From assembly GCA_029203145.1 (NCBI GenBank), contig CP119309.1:2505001-2569000 (forward strand): 64,000 nucleotides of DNA, written 5' to 3'. Position numbers and translations under genes: made by a program. Position 1 is the stretch's first letter. Each line of letters begins with the position of its first letter. Source of the DNA: Candidatus Brevundimonas phytovorans (GTDB lineage Bacteria; Pseudomonadota; Alphaproteobacteria; Caulobacterales; Caulobacteraceae). The notes beneath the pieces were generated by a model. It saw nothing but the letters and a program-made list of their open reading frames with translations, made no database searches and was not told the origin of the DNA. Below, piece by piece: positions 35,095 to 43,683 of this stretch.

Positions 35095-37380
35095 TTGACG
35101 ATCAAGGGTCTGCGCAAGGTAGCGATTTCACTTGGCGCGCTCGGCCTTCTGGCCCTGCCCCTCGCCGCTTGCGGCGGGGGCGGGGGTGGAGGCGGGGGCG
35201 TCGTCACGCCTCCGCCACCTCCTCCGCCACCGCCCCCGCCACCCCCACCCCCGCCGCCGGCGACCATTCCGTCGGCGAACTCGTCCGAGTATCTGAGGAA
35301 CTACGGCGTCGGGAACACCGGCGCCATCGCCGCCTGGCAGACGGGGGCGACGGGGCGCGGCGTCACGGTCGGCGTAGTCGACAGCGGCATCAAGCTGGAT
35401 CACCAGGACCTGGCGGTGAACATCTCTCCCCTGTCCACCGACGTCATCTACGGCCGCAACCAGCCGCAGGGTCCGGACACCCATGGGACGAGCGTTTCAG
35501 GCGTCATCGCCGCAGCCTTCAACAACTACGGCACGGTCGGGGTCGCCTATAACGCCACCATCCTTTCGATCCGCGCCGACGTCAGCAATTGCAGCGATCC
35601 CAAGGAAACCGTCTGCTTCTACGGGTCCGACCTGGCCCGCGCCCTGGACTACGCCGTCGCCAACGGGGCCAAGATCATCAACCTGTCGCTGGGCGGGGAA
35701 GGCCCCCTGGGCGCCGCGTTTGAAAACGCATTGGGGCGGGCGATCAACGCCGGCGTGGTCTTCGCCGTGGCCTCGGGCAATGAGGCCGGAACCAACCCCG
35801 AATGGCCTGGCCGCTACGCCAGCGACCCGCGCTTTGCGGGCGGGATCATCGTCACCGGCGCCCACGACAACGCCAATCAGATCGCCGGCTTCTCGAACCG
35901 CGCCGGGGTGTCGCAGACCTATTTCCTCTCGGCGCCCGGCGTTCAGATCTACACCGACTGCGAGGGAAACTCCTGTTGGATCGCCAACGGGACTTCCTTC
36001 GCCTCGCCCGCCGTGGCCGGGGCCCTGGCCCTGCTGCTTGAGGCCTTCCCCAACCTGACGGGCAAGCAGGCGGTCGATATCCTGCTGCGTACCGGACGCG
36101 ACGCCGGGGATACGGGAACCGACGTGATCTATGGCCGCGGCCTGCTGGACATCGCCAAGGCCTTCCAGCCCGTCGGGACGACTTCCTCGCCCCAGGCGAC
36201 GGGCCGGGCGGTTCAGGTCGCCATCGAACCGGGCGCCTATGTCGGCGGACCGTTCGGCGACGCCATGGGGCGCACCGACGCCCTGGGCACCATCGGCTAT
36301 GATGAATACGAGCGCCTGTTCCGCATCGACATGGGCGCCGCCTATCGCATCGCCCCGCGCCGCAGCTATCAGCCGGAAAACCCCACGCCCATGCGTCAGT
36401 CGCAGGTGACGATGGACGGCCCCGGCGGGGCGAAGCTGTCGCTGGTCGCCGCTGTCCCGGTCGAGACGCCCGAGCCGATCCTGAATCGCTACACCCCCTT
36501 CGACGCCCCCTGGCTGGGCGACGAGGTCAAGCAGGAGGCCCTGTTCGACGTCACCGCCGGGCGGATGTCCTTCGCCGCCTGGCAAGGCAGGGGCGGATCG
36601 CGTTCGCCCTTCCGCACCGGCTCGGGCGACGGCTTCGCCGCCCTGGCGCAGGCCGACCACGCGGTGCGCGGGGCCATGGTCTTCGACGGCCTGGGCTTTG
36701 GCCCCCTGACCCTCAGCGCCGAGACCGGCGCCGGCGACCGCCGCGCCCCGCTGCGCTCGGTCGAACAGGACGTCTCCTCCTATGCCCGTGCCGCGCTGGA
36801 CTGGCGCGGCGAGCACGGCGGCCTGTCGTTCAGCATGGGGGCTCTGGACGAGAAGATGGGACCGCTCGGCGCCTATATGCCGACGCGTTCGGACTTCGCC
36901 ATGCCGTCGCGCACGCGCTTTGCGGCCTTCGGCGGCGACCTGTCGCTGGGCCGTGGCGTCGTGCTGAGCGGCGAGGCCGGTTTCGGCCGCACCGAGATCG
37001 AGGGCCGGTTCCTGAACCTGTCCAGCGCCGCCGTCAGCTCGACCTGGCGCATGGCCCTGCAATCCGACTGCCCGTCGTGGGCGCTCGGCTGCAGCCGTCT
37101 GACCTGGGAGATCTCGCAACCGTTGCGGATCGAGAGCGGAACCTTCAGCGCCTTCCTGGCCGACGTGCCGCTGGAGTATTTCGACCCCGTCACCTTCTCC
37201 GAGCGCCGCTTCTCGGCCAGCCCGTCGGGACGTCAGATCGACTTCTCTGTGCGCAGCCTGCACCCCCTGCCCGGCGGGTCGATGCTGCAACTGGAGGCCG
37301 TGGCCAGCCGCGACGAACAGCACCGCGCGGGCGCGCCCACCGGCTACGCCCTGCTGGGCAGCTGGCGACGCGGCTTCTGA
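35095..37380 (+). CDS. Autotransporter-type subtilisin-like (S8) serine protease
   Basis: This 761-residue protein has a lipoprotein-like signal (LLALPLAACGG), a run of nine glycines, a run of about 18 prolines and an S8 peptidase domain at about residues 60-360. The triad is Asp in VVDSGIKLDHQDL, His in DTHGTSVSGVIAA and Ser in NGTSFASPAVAG. The C-terminal part, about 480-761, has alternating aromatic strands (ALDWRGEHGGLSFSMGAL, VVLSGEAGFGRTEI, RQIDFSVRSL) ending in SWRRGF, a terminal aromatic as in outer-membrane barrels. It is probably exposed on the cell surface. TTG start at 35095, with GGGGGAGG six bases upstream. It is not coupled to dapD. Confidence 0.88.
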   Translation: MTIKGLRKVAISLGALGLLALPLAACGGGGGGGGGVVTPPPPPPPPPPPPPPPPPATIPSANSSEYLRNYGVGNTGAIAAWQTGATGRGVTVGVVDSGIKLDHQDLAVNISPLSTDVIYGRNQPQGPDTHGTSVSGVIAAAFNNYGTVGVAYNATILSIRADVSNCSDPKETVCFYGSDLARALDYAVANGAKIINLSLGGEGPLGAAFENALGRAINAGVVFAVASGNEAGTNPEWPGRYASDPRFAGGIIVTGAHDNANQIAGFSNRAGVSQTYFLSAPGVQIYTDCEGNSCWIANGTSFASPAVAGALALLLEAFPNLTGKQAVDILLRTGRDAGDTGTDVIYGRGLLDIAKAFQPVGTTSSPQATGRAVQVAIEPGAYVGGPFGDAMGRTDALGTIGYDEYERLFRIDMGAAYRIAPRRSYQPENPTPMRQSQVTMDGPGGAKLSLVAAVPVETPEPILNRYTPFDAPWLGDEVKQEALFDVTAGRMSFAAWQGRGGSRSPFRTGSGDGFAALAQADHAVRGAMVFDGLGFGPLTLSAETGAGDRRAPLRSVEQDVSSYARAALDWRGEHGGLSFSMGALDEKMGPLGAYMPTRSDFAMPSRTRFAAFGGDLSLGRGVVLSGEAGFGRTEIEGRFLNLSSAAVSSTWRMALQSDCPSWALGCSRLTWEISQPLRIESGTFSAFLADVPLEYFDPVTFSERRFSASPSGRQIDFSVRSLHPLPGGSMLQLEAVASRDEQHRAGAPTGYALLGSWRRGF

Positions 37381-37402
37381 CGCTCAGCCCTCAGACATGA
37401 GA

Positions 37403-37432
37403 AAGGCCGGCGGATCGCTCCGCCGGCCTTTT
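37403..37432. terminator. Bidirectional terminator
   Basis: A perfect 12-bp stem (37403-37414 with 37419-37430) around TCGC is flanked by AAA and TTTT. It lies between the convergent protease and thiolase genes. The core is the exact reverse complement of the 7033-7056 core. Confidence 0.85.
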
Positions 37433-37456
37433 GCATTTCAGCCTTGAGGCGCGACC

Positions 37457-38629
37457 TTAACGCTCAACGCACATGGCCACGCCCATGCCGCCGCCGATGC
37501 ACAGGGTGGCCAGACCCTTCCGGGCGCCCGAGCGCTTCATCTCGTGCAGCAGGGTGGTCAGGACGCGGGCGCCCGAGGCGCCGACCGGGTGGCCGATGGC
37601 GATGGCGCCGCCGTTGACGTTCACCTTGGCCGCATCGAGGCCCAACTCCTTGACCACGCACAGCGACTGGGCGGCGAAGGCTTCGTTGGACTCGATCAGG
37701 TCCAGGTCGGCCACGGTCCAGCCGGCCTTCTCCAACGCCTTCTTCGAGGCCGGGATCGGGCCGGTGCCCATGATGGCCGGATCGACGCCCGCCGTGGCCC
37801 AGGAGGCGATGCGGGCCAGCGGTTCCAGACCGCGCGCCTTGGCCTCATCGGCCGACATCAGCACCAGAGCCGCAGCGCCGTCGTTGATGCCCGAGGCGTT
37901 GGCGGCCGTGACCGAGCCGTCCTTGACGAAGGCGGGCTTCAGCTTCTCCATCGCCTCGATGGTGGCGCCGTGGCGGATGTACTCGTCCTGATCCACGACC
38001 ACGTCGCCCTTGCGGGTCGAGATGGTGACGGGGGCGATTTCGTCGACGAACTTGCCGGCCTTCTGGGCGGCCTCGGCCTTGTTCTGCGAGGCGACGGCGA
38101 AGGCGTCCTGCGACGCGCGATCGATCGACCACTTGTTGGCGATATTCTCGGCCGTCTGGCCCATGTGGTAGCCGTGGAAGGCGTCGATCAGGCCGTCCTG
38201 CAGCATGCTGTCCTTCAAGCCCAACTCACCCATCTTCTGGCCGTTGCGGAGCTGGGCGGTGTGGGGCGACTGGCTCATGCTTTCCTGACCGCCAGCGACG
38301 ACGATCTTCGCGTCGCCCTGAACGATCTGCTGATAGGCCAGGGCCACGGCGCGCAGGCCCGAGCCGCACAGCTGGTTCAGGCTCCAGGCCGGGGTTTCGT
38401 TGGGCAGGCCGGCGCCGATCGAGGCCTGACGCGCCGGGCCCTGGCCCGCGCCCGCTTGCAGCACCTGGCCGAGGATGACTTCGTCCACGTCGGCGGCGGC
38501 CACGCCGGCCCGTTCCAGCGCCGCCTTGATGGCGACCTCGCCCAGCTTGGACGCGGGCAGGCTGGACAGGGCGCCCAGGAAGGAGCCGACCGGGGTGCGG
38601 GCGGCGGAAACGATCACTACATCAGTCAT
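37457..38629 (-). CDS. phaA: Acetyl-CoA C-acetyltransferase (thiolase II)
   Basis: This thiolase condenses two acetyl-CoA to acetoacetyl-CoA (or the reverse), the first step to polyhydroxybutyrate. The 390-residue protein has the nucleophile Cys in LNQLCGSGLRAVALA, His in NGGAIAIGHPVGASGAR and the second Cys in CIGGGMGVAMCVER. I use ATG at 38627-38629 (MTDVVIVSAARTPVG), with a good ribosome-binding site (CCGGAGTG). PhaR is encoded nearby, which supports a polyester role, although atoB-type use in ketone metabolism is possible. Confidence 0.94.
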   Translation of the reverse strand: MTDVVIVSAARTPVGSFLGALSSLPASKLGEVAIKAALERAGVAAADVDEVILGQVLQAGAGQGPARQASIGAGLPNETPAWSLNQLCGSGLRAVALAYQQIVQGDAKIVVAGGQESMSQSPHTAQLRNGQKMGELGLKDSMLQDGLIDAFHGYHMGQTAENIANKWSIDRASQDAFAVASQNKAEAAQKAGKFVDEIAPVTISTRKGDVVVDQDEYIRHGATIEAMEKLKPAFVKDGSVTAANASGINDGAAALVLMSADEAKARGLEPLARIASWATAGVDPAIMGTGPIPASKKALEKAGWTVADLDLIESNEAFAAQSLCVVKELGLDAAKVNVNGGAIAIGHPVGASGARVLTTLLHEMKRSGARKGLATLCIGGGMGVAMCVER

Positions 38630-38777
38630 GATATTCACTCCGGGGAGAATTCTGGGCGAGGTTGTGCCGCATTCCACAGCCGGCGTCACCTCTCGCAGTT
38701 GCGAAGTTCAGCACTTCGTCATCATCAGGGCGCAATCTGACGGGAACGATACCCTCAGCGGACGCTTTTCAGGAGTG

Positions 38778-39488
38778 ATGCTGGTGCGGCTTAAATCCTT
38801 GGCGCGACGGGTGTGGACGCCCGACGATCTCGACATGATCGAGCACTATCAATCGCGCGCCGAGCGTCTGGCCGATCTGTGGGTCCATATCGTGGGCCTG
38901 GGCCTGGCGGCGGTCGGCGGGGTCGTCCTGGCGGTCCTGGCCGGGCTCTACAGCGGGATCGGCGCCGTGGTGGCGACCGCCATATACGCCGTTTGCCTGC
39001 TGGCCATGCTGACCGCCTCGACCATCTATAATCAGACCCACCCCTGCGCCGCGCGGCCCGTGCTGCGGCGGCTGGACGAGGCGGCCATCTTCCTGATGAT
39101 CGCCGGCAGCTACACCCCCTTCACCACCCAGAGGTTCGAAGGGGCGTGGTCGATCGGCTTCACCATCGCCGTCTGGGCCATCGCTCTGTCAGGCGTGGCG
39201 GTGAAGATGTTCGCCCCGCGCCTCTCGGATGTCTTCTGGAGCGGGGTCTATGTCCTGTTCGGCTGGGTGGCCATCTTTGCGCTGAAACCGATGATCGAGA
39301 CGGTGCATCCACTGGCTCTGGGCCTATTGGTCGCAGGGGGGCTGATCTATACCTCGGGCGTCTTTGTCTTCATCAGCCAGAAGGTGAAATTCCGCCGCGC
39401 CATCTGGCACGGCTTCGTCGTCGCCGGGGCCGGCGTGCACTGGGCCGCCATCCTGATCGGCGTGGTATTGGCGCCCGGCGCCACCTGA
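38778..39488 (+). CDS. Hemolysin III family (PAQR-type) membrane protein
   Basis: The 236-residue protein has seven hydrophobic helices and the family motifs: DMIEHYQSRAERLADLWVHIVG, YNQTHPCAARPVLRRLDEAAIFLMIAGSYTPFT and KVKFRRAIWHGFVVAGAGVHW. The conserved His residues sit at the membrane edge as in the PAQR metal-dependent hydrolase fold. The cellular role is unclear; the name comes from B. cereus hemolysin III. ATG at 38778 is very close to AGGAG (38771-38775); GTG at 38784 has better spacing and may be the true start. Confidence 0.88.
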   Translation: MLVRLKSLARRVWTPDDLDMIEHYQSRAERLADLWVHIVGLGLAAVGGVVLAVLAGLYSGIGAVVATAIYAVCLLAMLTASTIYNQTHPCAARPVLRRLDEAAIFLMIAGSYTPFTTQRFEGAWSIGFTIAVWAIALSGVAVKMFAPRLSDVFWSGVYVLFGWVAIFALKPMIETVHPLALGLLVAGGLIYTSGVFVFISQKVKFRRAIWHGFVVAGAGVHWAAILIGVVLAPGAT

Positions 39489-39517
39489 CCCTGCGGCGCC
39501 CTCTGGCCTTCGCGCGC

Positions 39518-39551
39518 GCAACGCGTGATAGTGCCGCGTTGCAACAACGCG
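39518..39551. promoter_or_regulatory. GCAACGCG repeat operator upstream of phaR
   Basis: Three related half-sites lie in 34 bases: GCAACGCG (39518-39525), CGCGTTGC (39535-39542) and CAACGCG (39545-39551). The last two form a CGCGTTG-CAA-CAACGCG palindrome. It ends 9 bases before the phaR GTG, so a bound protein would block initiation. PhaR repressors bind TGC-rich sites and self-regulate in other species; PhaR binding here is inferred. Confidence 0.45.
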
Positions 39552-39560
39552 AGAACAAGC

Positions 39561-40178
39561 GTGGCCGACAAGAAATCCGAGGGCGGAAAAACCCGTGATG
39601 GCGTCGTCGTCATCAAGAAGTATGCGAACCGGCGGCTCTATAACACCGCCACCAGCGCCTATGTGACGCTGGAAGACCTGGCGCAGATGGTGCGCGAGGG
39701 GGTCGAATTCGTCGTTTATGACGCCAAGACCAATGACGAACTGACGCGTCAGATCCTGACGCAGATCATCTTCGAGGAAGAGAGCCGCGGCGAGGCCCTG
39801 CTGCCGGTGCAGTTCCTGCGTCAGCTGATCGGCTTCTACGGCAACTCGATGCAGGCGGTGCTGCCGTCCTATCTGGAGATGTCGCTGGACAGCTTCAGCC
39901 GCCAGCAGGAGCAGCTGCGCAGCCAGTTCACCCGCACCTTCGCCGGCACGCCCGGCGGCGGCCTGATGGAAGAAGCCGTGCGCCAGAACATGGCCATGTT
40001 CGAGCGGGCCATGAAGATGTTCCCCGGCATGACCGCCTATGGCCGTCCCGGCGGCGAGGCCGAAAGGACGCCTGAGCCCGAGGCCGCGCCCGCCGCCGCC
40101 TCGCCCCTGGACGAGATGCGTCGTCAGATGGACGAGATGCGCGCCCAGATCGACCGCCTGGCCGGCGCCGACAAGTGA
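39561..40178 (+). CDS. phaR: Polyhydroxyalkanoate synthesis repressor PhaR
   Basis: PhaR senses polyhydroxyalkanoate granules and represses phasin and its own gene. The 205-residue protein has the N-terminal DNA/polyester-binding domain VVVIKKYANRRLYNTATSAYVTLEDLAQMV, the second domain with QILTQIIFEEESRGE and LPVQFLRQLIGFYG, and a C-terminal Met/Gln-rich helix (LDEMRRQMDEMRAQIDRL) that may form a coiled coil. I use GTG at 39561 (MADKKSEGGKT). The stop overlaps the next gene's GTG. Confidence 0.95.
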   Translation: MADKKSEGGKTRDGVVVIKKYANRRLYNTATSAYVTLEDLAQMVREGVEFVVYDAKTNDELTRQILTQIIFEEESRGEALLPVQFLRQLIGFYGNSMQAVLPSYLEMSLDSFSRQQEQLRSQFTRTFAGTPGGGLMEEAVRQNMAMFERAMKMFPGMTAYGRPGGEAERTPEPEAAPAAASPLDEMRRQMDEMRAQIDRLAGADK

Positions 40179-40537
40179 CCGACGGCGTCCGCCCGATCAG
40201 CCCGATCGAGGGCCAGACGGTGCACGAGCGCCGTGAGGGCGATCGGCGCGAGCGTGATCGTCGCGCCGCTGCCCGGGCCGAAGAGGCCTCGCGCGCCGTG
40301 GTTCCAGCCGGAGAGCGGGTCGATCATGCCGCCTCCCCGGCAAAGCCTGCCGTGTCGCCGCTCTCGCCTCCGGCCCTGTTCGCCGCGCAGGTGCTGGGTC
40401 AGAAGGGGCAGAAACGCGGACTGAAGGGCGGGCCGCCGGTTCTGGACGCCGCCCGCTCGACCTATCTGGGCGCGGAATATTCGGGCAAGCGCGACCGACG
40501 CCCCCGCGTGGGCAGGGCGAGACAGACCGAGGTCTAG
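40175..40537 (+). CDS. Conserved hypothetical protein downstream of phaR
   Basis: The 120-residue soluble protein is basic. Residues 16-45 are Arg/Glu/Ala-rich and probably helical; a Pro-rich linker follows, then a C-terminal patch FAAQVLGQKGQKRGLKGG and LDAARSTYLGAEYSG that looks conserved and folded. No catalytic motif is visible. It starts at GTG 40175, overlapping the phaR stop (GTGA), so it is co-translated with phaR; any link with polyester granules is inference. Confidence 0.65.
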   Translation: MTDGVRPISPIEGQTVHERREGDRRERDRRAAARAEEASRAVVPAGERVDHAASPAKPAVSPLSPPALFAAQVLGQKGQKRGLKGGPPVLDAARSTYLGAEYSGKRDRRPRVGRARQTEV

Positions 40538-40600
40538 GCCGCTCCAACGAATGGCACGCCGTTTGCGACGGCTCCGGCGTCTTCGACCGGAGTTTCGCCC

Positions 40601-40675
40601 ATGGCCGTCCTCAACCTCGCCGCCCGCCTGTTCGACGTGACCGTGGTCGCCCTGGTCTTCGTCGCCTTCAGCTAA
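40601..40675 (+). CDS. Possible 24-residue single-helix protein
   Basis: The frame ATG (40601) to TAA encodes MAVLNLAARLFDVTVVALVF plus VAFS, one hydrophobic helix after a short polar start. A GGAG at 40589-40592 lies eight bases before the ATG. The stop directly abuts the end of the convergent gene at 40676. Codon use is GC-rich like real genes here, but the short length leaves chance possible. Confidence 0.35.
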   Translation: MAVLNLAARLFDVTVVALVFVAFS

Positions 40676-41101
40676 TCAGCGCGGGTTCATGTCGAAGTCG
40701 CGCCGCGAGGCGATGATGGTGACGATGAAGCCGGCCAGCACGTCCAGCAGCACCATGGTCAGGATCAGGAAGAAGACCGATCCCGCAAACCCCGGCAGCA
40801 GCAGGAACTCGACCAGGCAGACCACGAACAGCACCATCGACAGGGCGTGATTGACGATGGCCACCCGCTGGCTGGAGGTCGACTTCAGCAGTTCGACAAA
40901 CAGCAGGATCAGCGACAAAAACAGGATCAGGTCGCCGACGCTGACGCTCCACACCGCGCCCGAGGTCATGGGCACGCGAAACAGGACTTCGCCCAGCACC
41001 GAGGTCTGGCCTAGGACCGCGTCCGGCGCGCTCCCGCCCAGCAGAACGACCAGGTTGTAGATCACGACCGGAACGATCAGCAGCGGTATGGCGATCAGCA
41101 T
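40676..41101 (-). CDS. Four-helix integral membrane protein, unknown
   Basis: The 141-residue protein has four hydrophobic stretches (about residues 2-22, 52-70, 84-104 and 108-128) and little else. Short polar loops include LLKSTSSQRV, and the tail ends SRRDFDMNPR. I do not recognise the family. It lies downstream of a glycosyltransferase on the same strand (66-base gap) and may be part of a lipid-linked sugar unit. Start ATG at 41101. Confidence 0.7.
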   Translation of the reverse strand: MLIAIPLLIVPVVIYNLVVLLGGSAPDAVLGQTSVLGEVLFRVPMTSGAVWSVSVGDLILFLSLILLFVELLKSTSSQRVAIVNHALSMVLFVVCLVEFLLLPGFAGSVFFLILTMVLLDVLAGFIVTIIASRRDFDMNPR

Positions 41102-41167
41102 GGCGGCCCCTCCAGATCGCCCTGCTTACCCCGGTTTCCGATGCGCGGCCATATGGGCCAAGCGCGG

Positions 41168-41905
41168 TCAGAACTCGCTGATCGCGCCCGGACGACGCGA
41201 GCGCGACTTCAGCCACATCACGCCCAGAAGGTCCGAGAACGACGCCCGCAGCCGACCCCAGTTGGTGTATTTCGACTGGCCCGTCTCGCGGTGGCGGTGA
41301 TCGACGTCGAGGTAGCGGTTCTCATAGCCCTCGCGGATCGTCAGCGCCGGCAGGTAGCGGTGGATGTGATCGAAGTAGGGCAGACGCAGGAAGACGTCGC
41401 GACGGAAGGCCTTCAATCCGCAGCCGGTGTCATCGGCGTCGTCGGACAGCAGCTTGCGCCGGATGCGGTTGGCCCAGATCGAGGCCTGACGCTTGGCGTT
41501 CGTGTCCTGACGCTTGGCGCGGACGCCGCCGACCAGGGCGACATTGGCGGGCGCCGCGATCAGGGCGTCGGCCAGGCGCGGGGCGTCGGCGGGCGGATTC
41601 TGGCCATCGCCGTCCAGCGTCACGACGATGGGCGCGCGCGCCGCCAGGACGCCGGTGCGCACCGCGCGGCTCTGACCCGCATTGGTCGCATGCGACAACA
41701 CCCGCAGCGTCGGCAGTTCCGCCATCGCCGCCTGCAGCTCGGCCAGGGTCGAGTCTCGGCTGGCGTCATTGACGAAGATCATCTCATAAGACCGACCGGC
41801 GAAGGCCTCGGCGATCTCGCGCGCCAGAGGCACGGCGGCGCCGGATTCGTCGTGAACGGGCACGACGACGGAAATATCGGGAGTCGAGGCAGAGCTATCG
41901 GTCAT
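41168..41905 (-). CDS. Family 2 glycosyltransferase (ArnC/dolichol-phosphate mannosyltransferase-like)
   Basis: The 245-residue GT-A enzyme has ISVVVPVHDESGAAVPLAREI, YEMIFVNDASRDST, VTLDGDGQNPPADAP (metal-binding DxD) and DTGCGLKAFRRDVF. It has no C-terminal membrane helices, so it resembles soluble DPM1-type enzymes that make polyprenyl-phosphate sugars. It is divergent from a GT39 enzyme, its likely user. ATG at 41903-41905 (MTDSSAST) fits better than the upstream alternative. Confidence 0.92.
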   Translation of the reverse strand: MTDSSASTPDISVVVPVHDESGAAVPLAREIAEAFAGRSYEMIFVNDASRDSTLAELQAAMAELPTLRVLSHATNAGQSRAVRTGVLAARAPIVVTLDGDGQNPPADAPRLADALIAAPANVALVGGVRAKRQDTNAKRQASIWANRIRRKLLSDDADDTGCGLKAFRRDVFLRLPYFDHIHRYLPALTIREGYENRYLDVDHRHRETGQSKYTNWGRLRASFSDLLGVMWLKSRSRRPGAISEF

Positions 41906-42009
41906 CGTCGCTCTGTAGCGCATCGCCGGGGGCGAGGAAAACGGGGGACGCGCGACCGATGCAAAGCTGAAGCTTCCGGGGGGCGGCGTCGGCGTGATAC
42001 GACAGCGCC

Positions 42010-43683
42010 ATGAACCGCCCGAACCTGGATCACCTCATCGCCGGCTGGCGCGGCCCCGTTCTGGCGGCCCTGCTGGCCCTGCTCGCCGGCCTGCCCAGCC
42101 TGATGCTGCTGCCGCCGCTGGACCGCGACGAAAGCCGCTTCGCCCAGGCGACCGCGCAGATGCTGGAAAGCGGCGACTTCGTCGACATCCGCTTCCAGGA
42201 CGAACCGCGCTGGAAGAAGCCGGTCGGCATCTACTGGATGCAGGCCGCCGCCGTGGCCCTGACCTCCGACGTCGAGGACCGCAATATCCAGCCCTATCGC
42301 CTGCCGTCGCTGTTCGGAGCCATGCTGGCCGCCTGGGCCGTGGCCTGGGCGGGCGCGGCCCTGTTCGGCAATCGCGCGGGCTTTTTGGCGGGCGCCATGC
42401 TGGGCGCGACCTTCCTTTTGTCGTCCGAGGCGGGCATCGCCAAGACCGACGCCATGCTGTGCGGCCTGACCACATTGTCGATGGCGGCGCTGGCGCGGAT
42501 CTACATGGCGACGCGAGCCAGTGAGAAGCCGGTGCGCTGGCACAAGCTGCTGTTCTGGCTGGGCATCGGCCTGTCCATCCTGATCAAGGGACCGATCGGG
42601 CTTCTGGTCGTGGCCCTGTCGATCATCGCCCTGACGGTCTGGGACCGAAACATCAAGTGGCTGGGTCAGCTCGGCTGGGGCTGGGGCCTGCCTCTGGTGG
42701 CCCTGCTGGTCGGCCCCTGGGCCATCGCCGTCACCATCGCCACAGACGGCGGCTTCTGGCGTGAAGCCATCGGCGGCGATCTGGCGCCCAAGCTGACCGG
42801 CGCCCACGAAAGCCACGGCGGCTTCATCGGCATGTACGCCCTGCTGTCGCCCCTGCTGTTGTTCCCCGTCACCCTGATGCTGCCCGCCGCCCTGTCGACC
42901 GGCTGGCGCCGCCGCGCCGAGCCGGCCATCCGCTTCGCCGTCTGCTGGCTGGTGCCCGCCTGGCTGATGTTCGAGATCGCCCCGACCAAGCTGTGGCACT
43001 ATACCCTGCCTACGTTTGGCGCGATCGCGCTTCTGGCCGCCGCCGCCCTGACCCAGCCCATCGGCAAGGTCTCGCGCATATCCGGCGCCCTGCTGGGCCT
43101 GTTCGCCGCCGTCATCATCTGCGCCATCACCGTCTATGGCCTGACCGAGTTCGGGCGTTCGACGGCCCAGACCTGGGCCACCGTGACCATCGTCTTCGCC
43201 GTCATGGCGGCGGCGGTCGGCGGCTTCCTGCTGGTCAATCGGGCGGCGATCACCGGCGTCCTGGCCGCCATCCTGTGCGGCGTCATCGCTCACGCCGGTC
43301 TGGCCGGGACCGTCCGCCAGTTGCGCCCCCTGTCCATCGCCCCGCGCCTGGTGAAGACCCTGGAGTCGGCCGAGCTGAGCCCCGCCCAGGGCCGCTATCC
43401 CGGCCCGGTGGCCATCACCGGCTTCCACGAGCCCAGCTTCGTCTTCCTGACCGGGCGCGACACCCAGCTGACCGACGGCCCCGGCGCCGCCCGCGCCCTG
43501 GCCGAGGGCCGCCCCGCCATCGTCGAGGCCCACGACGACGAGGCCTTCCGTCGCGCCCTGGCTGACCTCGGCGCCGCCGGACGCGCCGTCGGCGTGGTCA
43601 GCGGCCACAACTACTCCTCCGGCGACGACGTGCGCCTGACCGTCTATGCCCCCGCCGGAGCGGGCGAGCGGAGCGCCCGCTGA
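42010..43683 (+). CDS. Family 39 (ArnT-like) membrane glycosyltransferase
   Basis: The 557-residue protein has about 11-12 transmembrane helices and a C-terminal periplasmic part (about 455-557). The N-terminal loop PPLDRDESRFAQATAQM carries the acidic catalytic residues of GT39/ArnT enzymes, and KKPVGIYWMQAAAV follows. It probably transfers a sugar from undecaprenyl phosphate to lipid A or another periplasmic acceptor. The divergent GT2 gene likely supplies the donor. Start ATG at 42010. It abuts the lyase gene (TGATG). Confidence 0.9.
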   Translation: MNRPNLDHLIAGWRGPVLAALLALLAGLPSLMLLPPLDRDESRFAQATAQMLESGDFVDIRFQDEPRWKKPVGIYWMQAAAVALTSDVEDRNIQPYRLPSLFGAMLAAWAVAWAGAALFGNRAGFLAGAMLGATFLLSSEAGIAKTDAMLCGLTTLSMAALARIYMATRASEKPVRWHKLLFWLGIGLSILIKGPIGLLVVALSIIALTVWDRNIKWLGQLGWGWGLPLVALLVGPWAIAVTIATDGGFWREAIGGDLAPKLTGAHESHGGFIGMYALLSPLLLFPVTLMLPAALSTGWRRRAEPAIRFAVCWLVPAWLMFEIAPTKLWHYTLPTFGAIALLAAAALTQPIGKVSRISGALLGLFAAVIICAITVYGLTEFGRSTAQTWATVTIVFAVMAAAVGGFLLVNRAAITGVLAAILCGVIAHAGLAGTVRQLRPLSIAPRLVKTLESAELSPAQGRYPGPVAITGFHEPSFVFLTGRDTQLTDGPGAARALAEGRPAIVEAHDDEAFRRALADLGAAGRAVGVVSGHNYSSGDDVRLTVYAPAGAGERSAR

